NCBI GenBank assembly: GCA_014607495.2
Contig: CP053152.1
Coordinates: 5,208,001-5,272,000, forward strand
Source: Carposina sasakii
Lineage: Eukaryota; Arthropoda; Insecta; Lepidoptera; Carposinidae
Reading direction: 5' to 3'
Length of the DNA: 64,000 nt
Positions 63,451 to 64,000 of this stretch are shown piece after piece. Below the pieces are notes generated by a model. The model made no database searches. It was not told the origin of the DNA and saw only the letters and a list, made by a program, of their open reading frames with translations. Position 1 is the first letter of the stretch; the number at the start of each line of letters is the position of its first letter. The translations under genes and the position numbers were made by a program.

Positions 63451-64000
63451 TCGAGATGTGAAGTGTTCTCAGAGTGTGTATATGAATTGACCTTATTGGA
63501 CTACCGCATATTTATGTATGTATCTTATTTTGAAGTACAAAAGTGCGCACAATTTTGTAAATAAGAATGGCAATATTGAAAATGTTTCGTTTGTGTACCT
63601 ACCCACATTTCGCACAACAGTTTTAGATTGAAATAGTAAAATGTAATCTCAAAGAATGCGAGATATGACTTGACTGGTACCCAGCCCTGTTGGGATAACA
63701 AGGCCTCGAGGTGACGGTCGCCTATGCGCTGGCTGGTTTGCTATTCGTTGTAGTATGGCAAATTCTTTTAAAAATTAACTTCGCAATGTATTGTTATCTC
63801 TCTATCTCTTCACTCTCTATAGAATTTACAAATGAATTTATGTATTCAAATTATTATTTTAGTATCTTGCCATGAAGTATTGTGAAATACAAAGATCGTT
63901 ATGAAATTATTCTTTGCATATGTGATAGCTTAGATCTTTTATAAAACTATTTTTTAATATAACGCTCGAAATTTAATGTTACTGTTACTGCCTAATTTAT
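63451..64000 (+). other. 3' UTR of terminal exon B, probably continuing past the window
   Basis: AT-rich, no coding frame. Only variant polyadenylation motifs (AATACA near 63886) and no AATAAA, so the transcript end may lie outside the window. A GC-richer island at 63675-63740 (CCTGTTGGGATAACAAGGCC) interrupts it. Confidence 0.5.

Noticed and set aside
62865..62945. Second tRNA-like box B (GGTTCGATTCC)
   Set aside because: No complete cloverleaf can be drawn and a shared SINE tail follows.

Overview
This is animal genomic DNA, almost certainly from a moth or butterfly (Lepidoptera). It is AT-rich and crowded with short interspersed elements of lepidopteran type: elements with AGCCTATTGCAGTCCACTG ends, elements with TACAGGGTGT ends, a CGCCCGCGACTMCGTCCGCG / CCGGGATAAAAA family, and tRNA-derived SINEs. 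The genes have introns with insect-type core promoters (TCAGT initiators, DPE). No bacterial operons, CRISPR arrays or true tRNA/rRNA genes are visible.

Nearly the whole window is one plus-strand gene, the orthologue of Drosophila Ect4/dSarm and human SARM1: an ARM-SAM-SAM-TIR NAD+ hydrolase that drives axon degeneration and innate signalling. I assembled the exons by hand from splice signals and reading phase. The distal first exon is 4038-4572 (initiator plus perfectly spaced DPE upstream), followed by exon 5591-5790. A second first exon at 9548-9886 encodes an acylatable MGN..CC amino terminus. A 43-47 kb intron full of repeats follows. The common body is 53293-53451, 56756-56943, 57323-57764, 58939-59184, 59651-60976 (ARM and first SAM), 61130-61365 (second SAM), 61710-61999 and 62254-62420 (TIR), with two mutually compatible 3' exons, 62610-62766 and 63117-63450. 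Using the 62610 end, the products are about 1314 aa (distal start) or 1182 aa (MGN start). This assumes a one-base frame slip near 60021-60024 in the ARM region is corrected.

The most interesting signal is a set of short exons below the usual ORF threshold. All are in phase 0 and so interchangeable with the known starts. Inside the giant intron lie candidate alternative first exons at 33558-33638 and 39260-39337, each behind a TCAGT initiator. There is also a 19-codon cassette exon at 44160-44216, which begins with a regenerated 5' splice site (GTACGT) as recursive-splicing exons do. A near-perfect zero-length recursive splice site sits at 22971/22972, with weaker ones at 37236 and 43361. In the intron before exon 58939 a CpG-rich block holds two more promoter and first-exon candidates (58151-58213 and 58374-58457). 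They would give proteins lacking the Ser-rich amino-terminal region but keeping ARM-SAM-TIR. The locus therefore reads as a multi-promoter module that puts different, sometimes acylated, amino termini on one NADase.

The rest is intron or intergenic DNA: MITEs, SINEs, a decayed non-LTR reverse transcriptase (39480-40245, minus), a fragment with an FP25K-like domain (29264-29581, minus), a large foldback element (55081-55474), and a few small ORFs of unknown status, including a signal-peptide ORF nested at 56477-56677.
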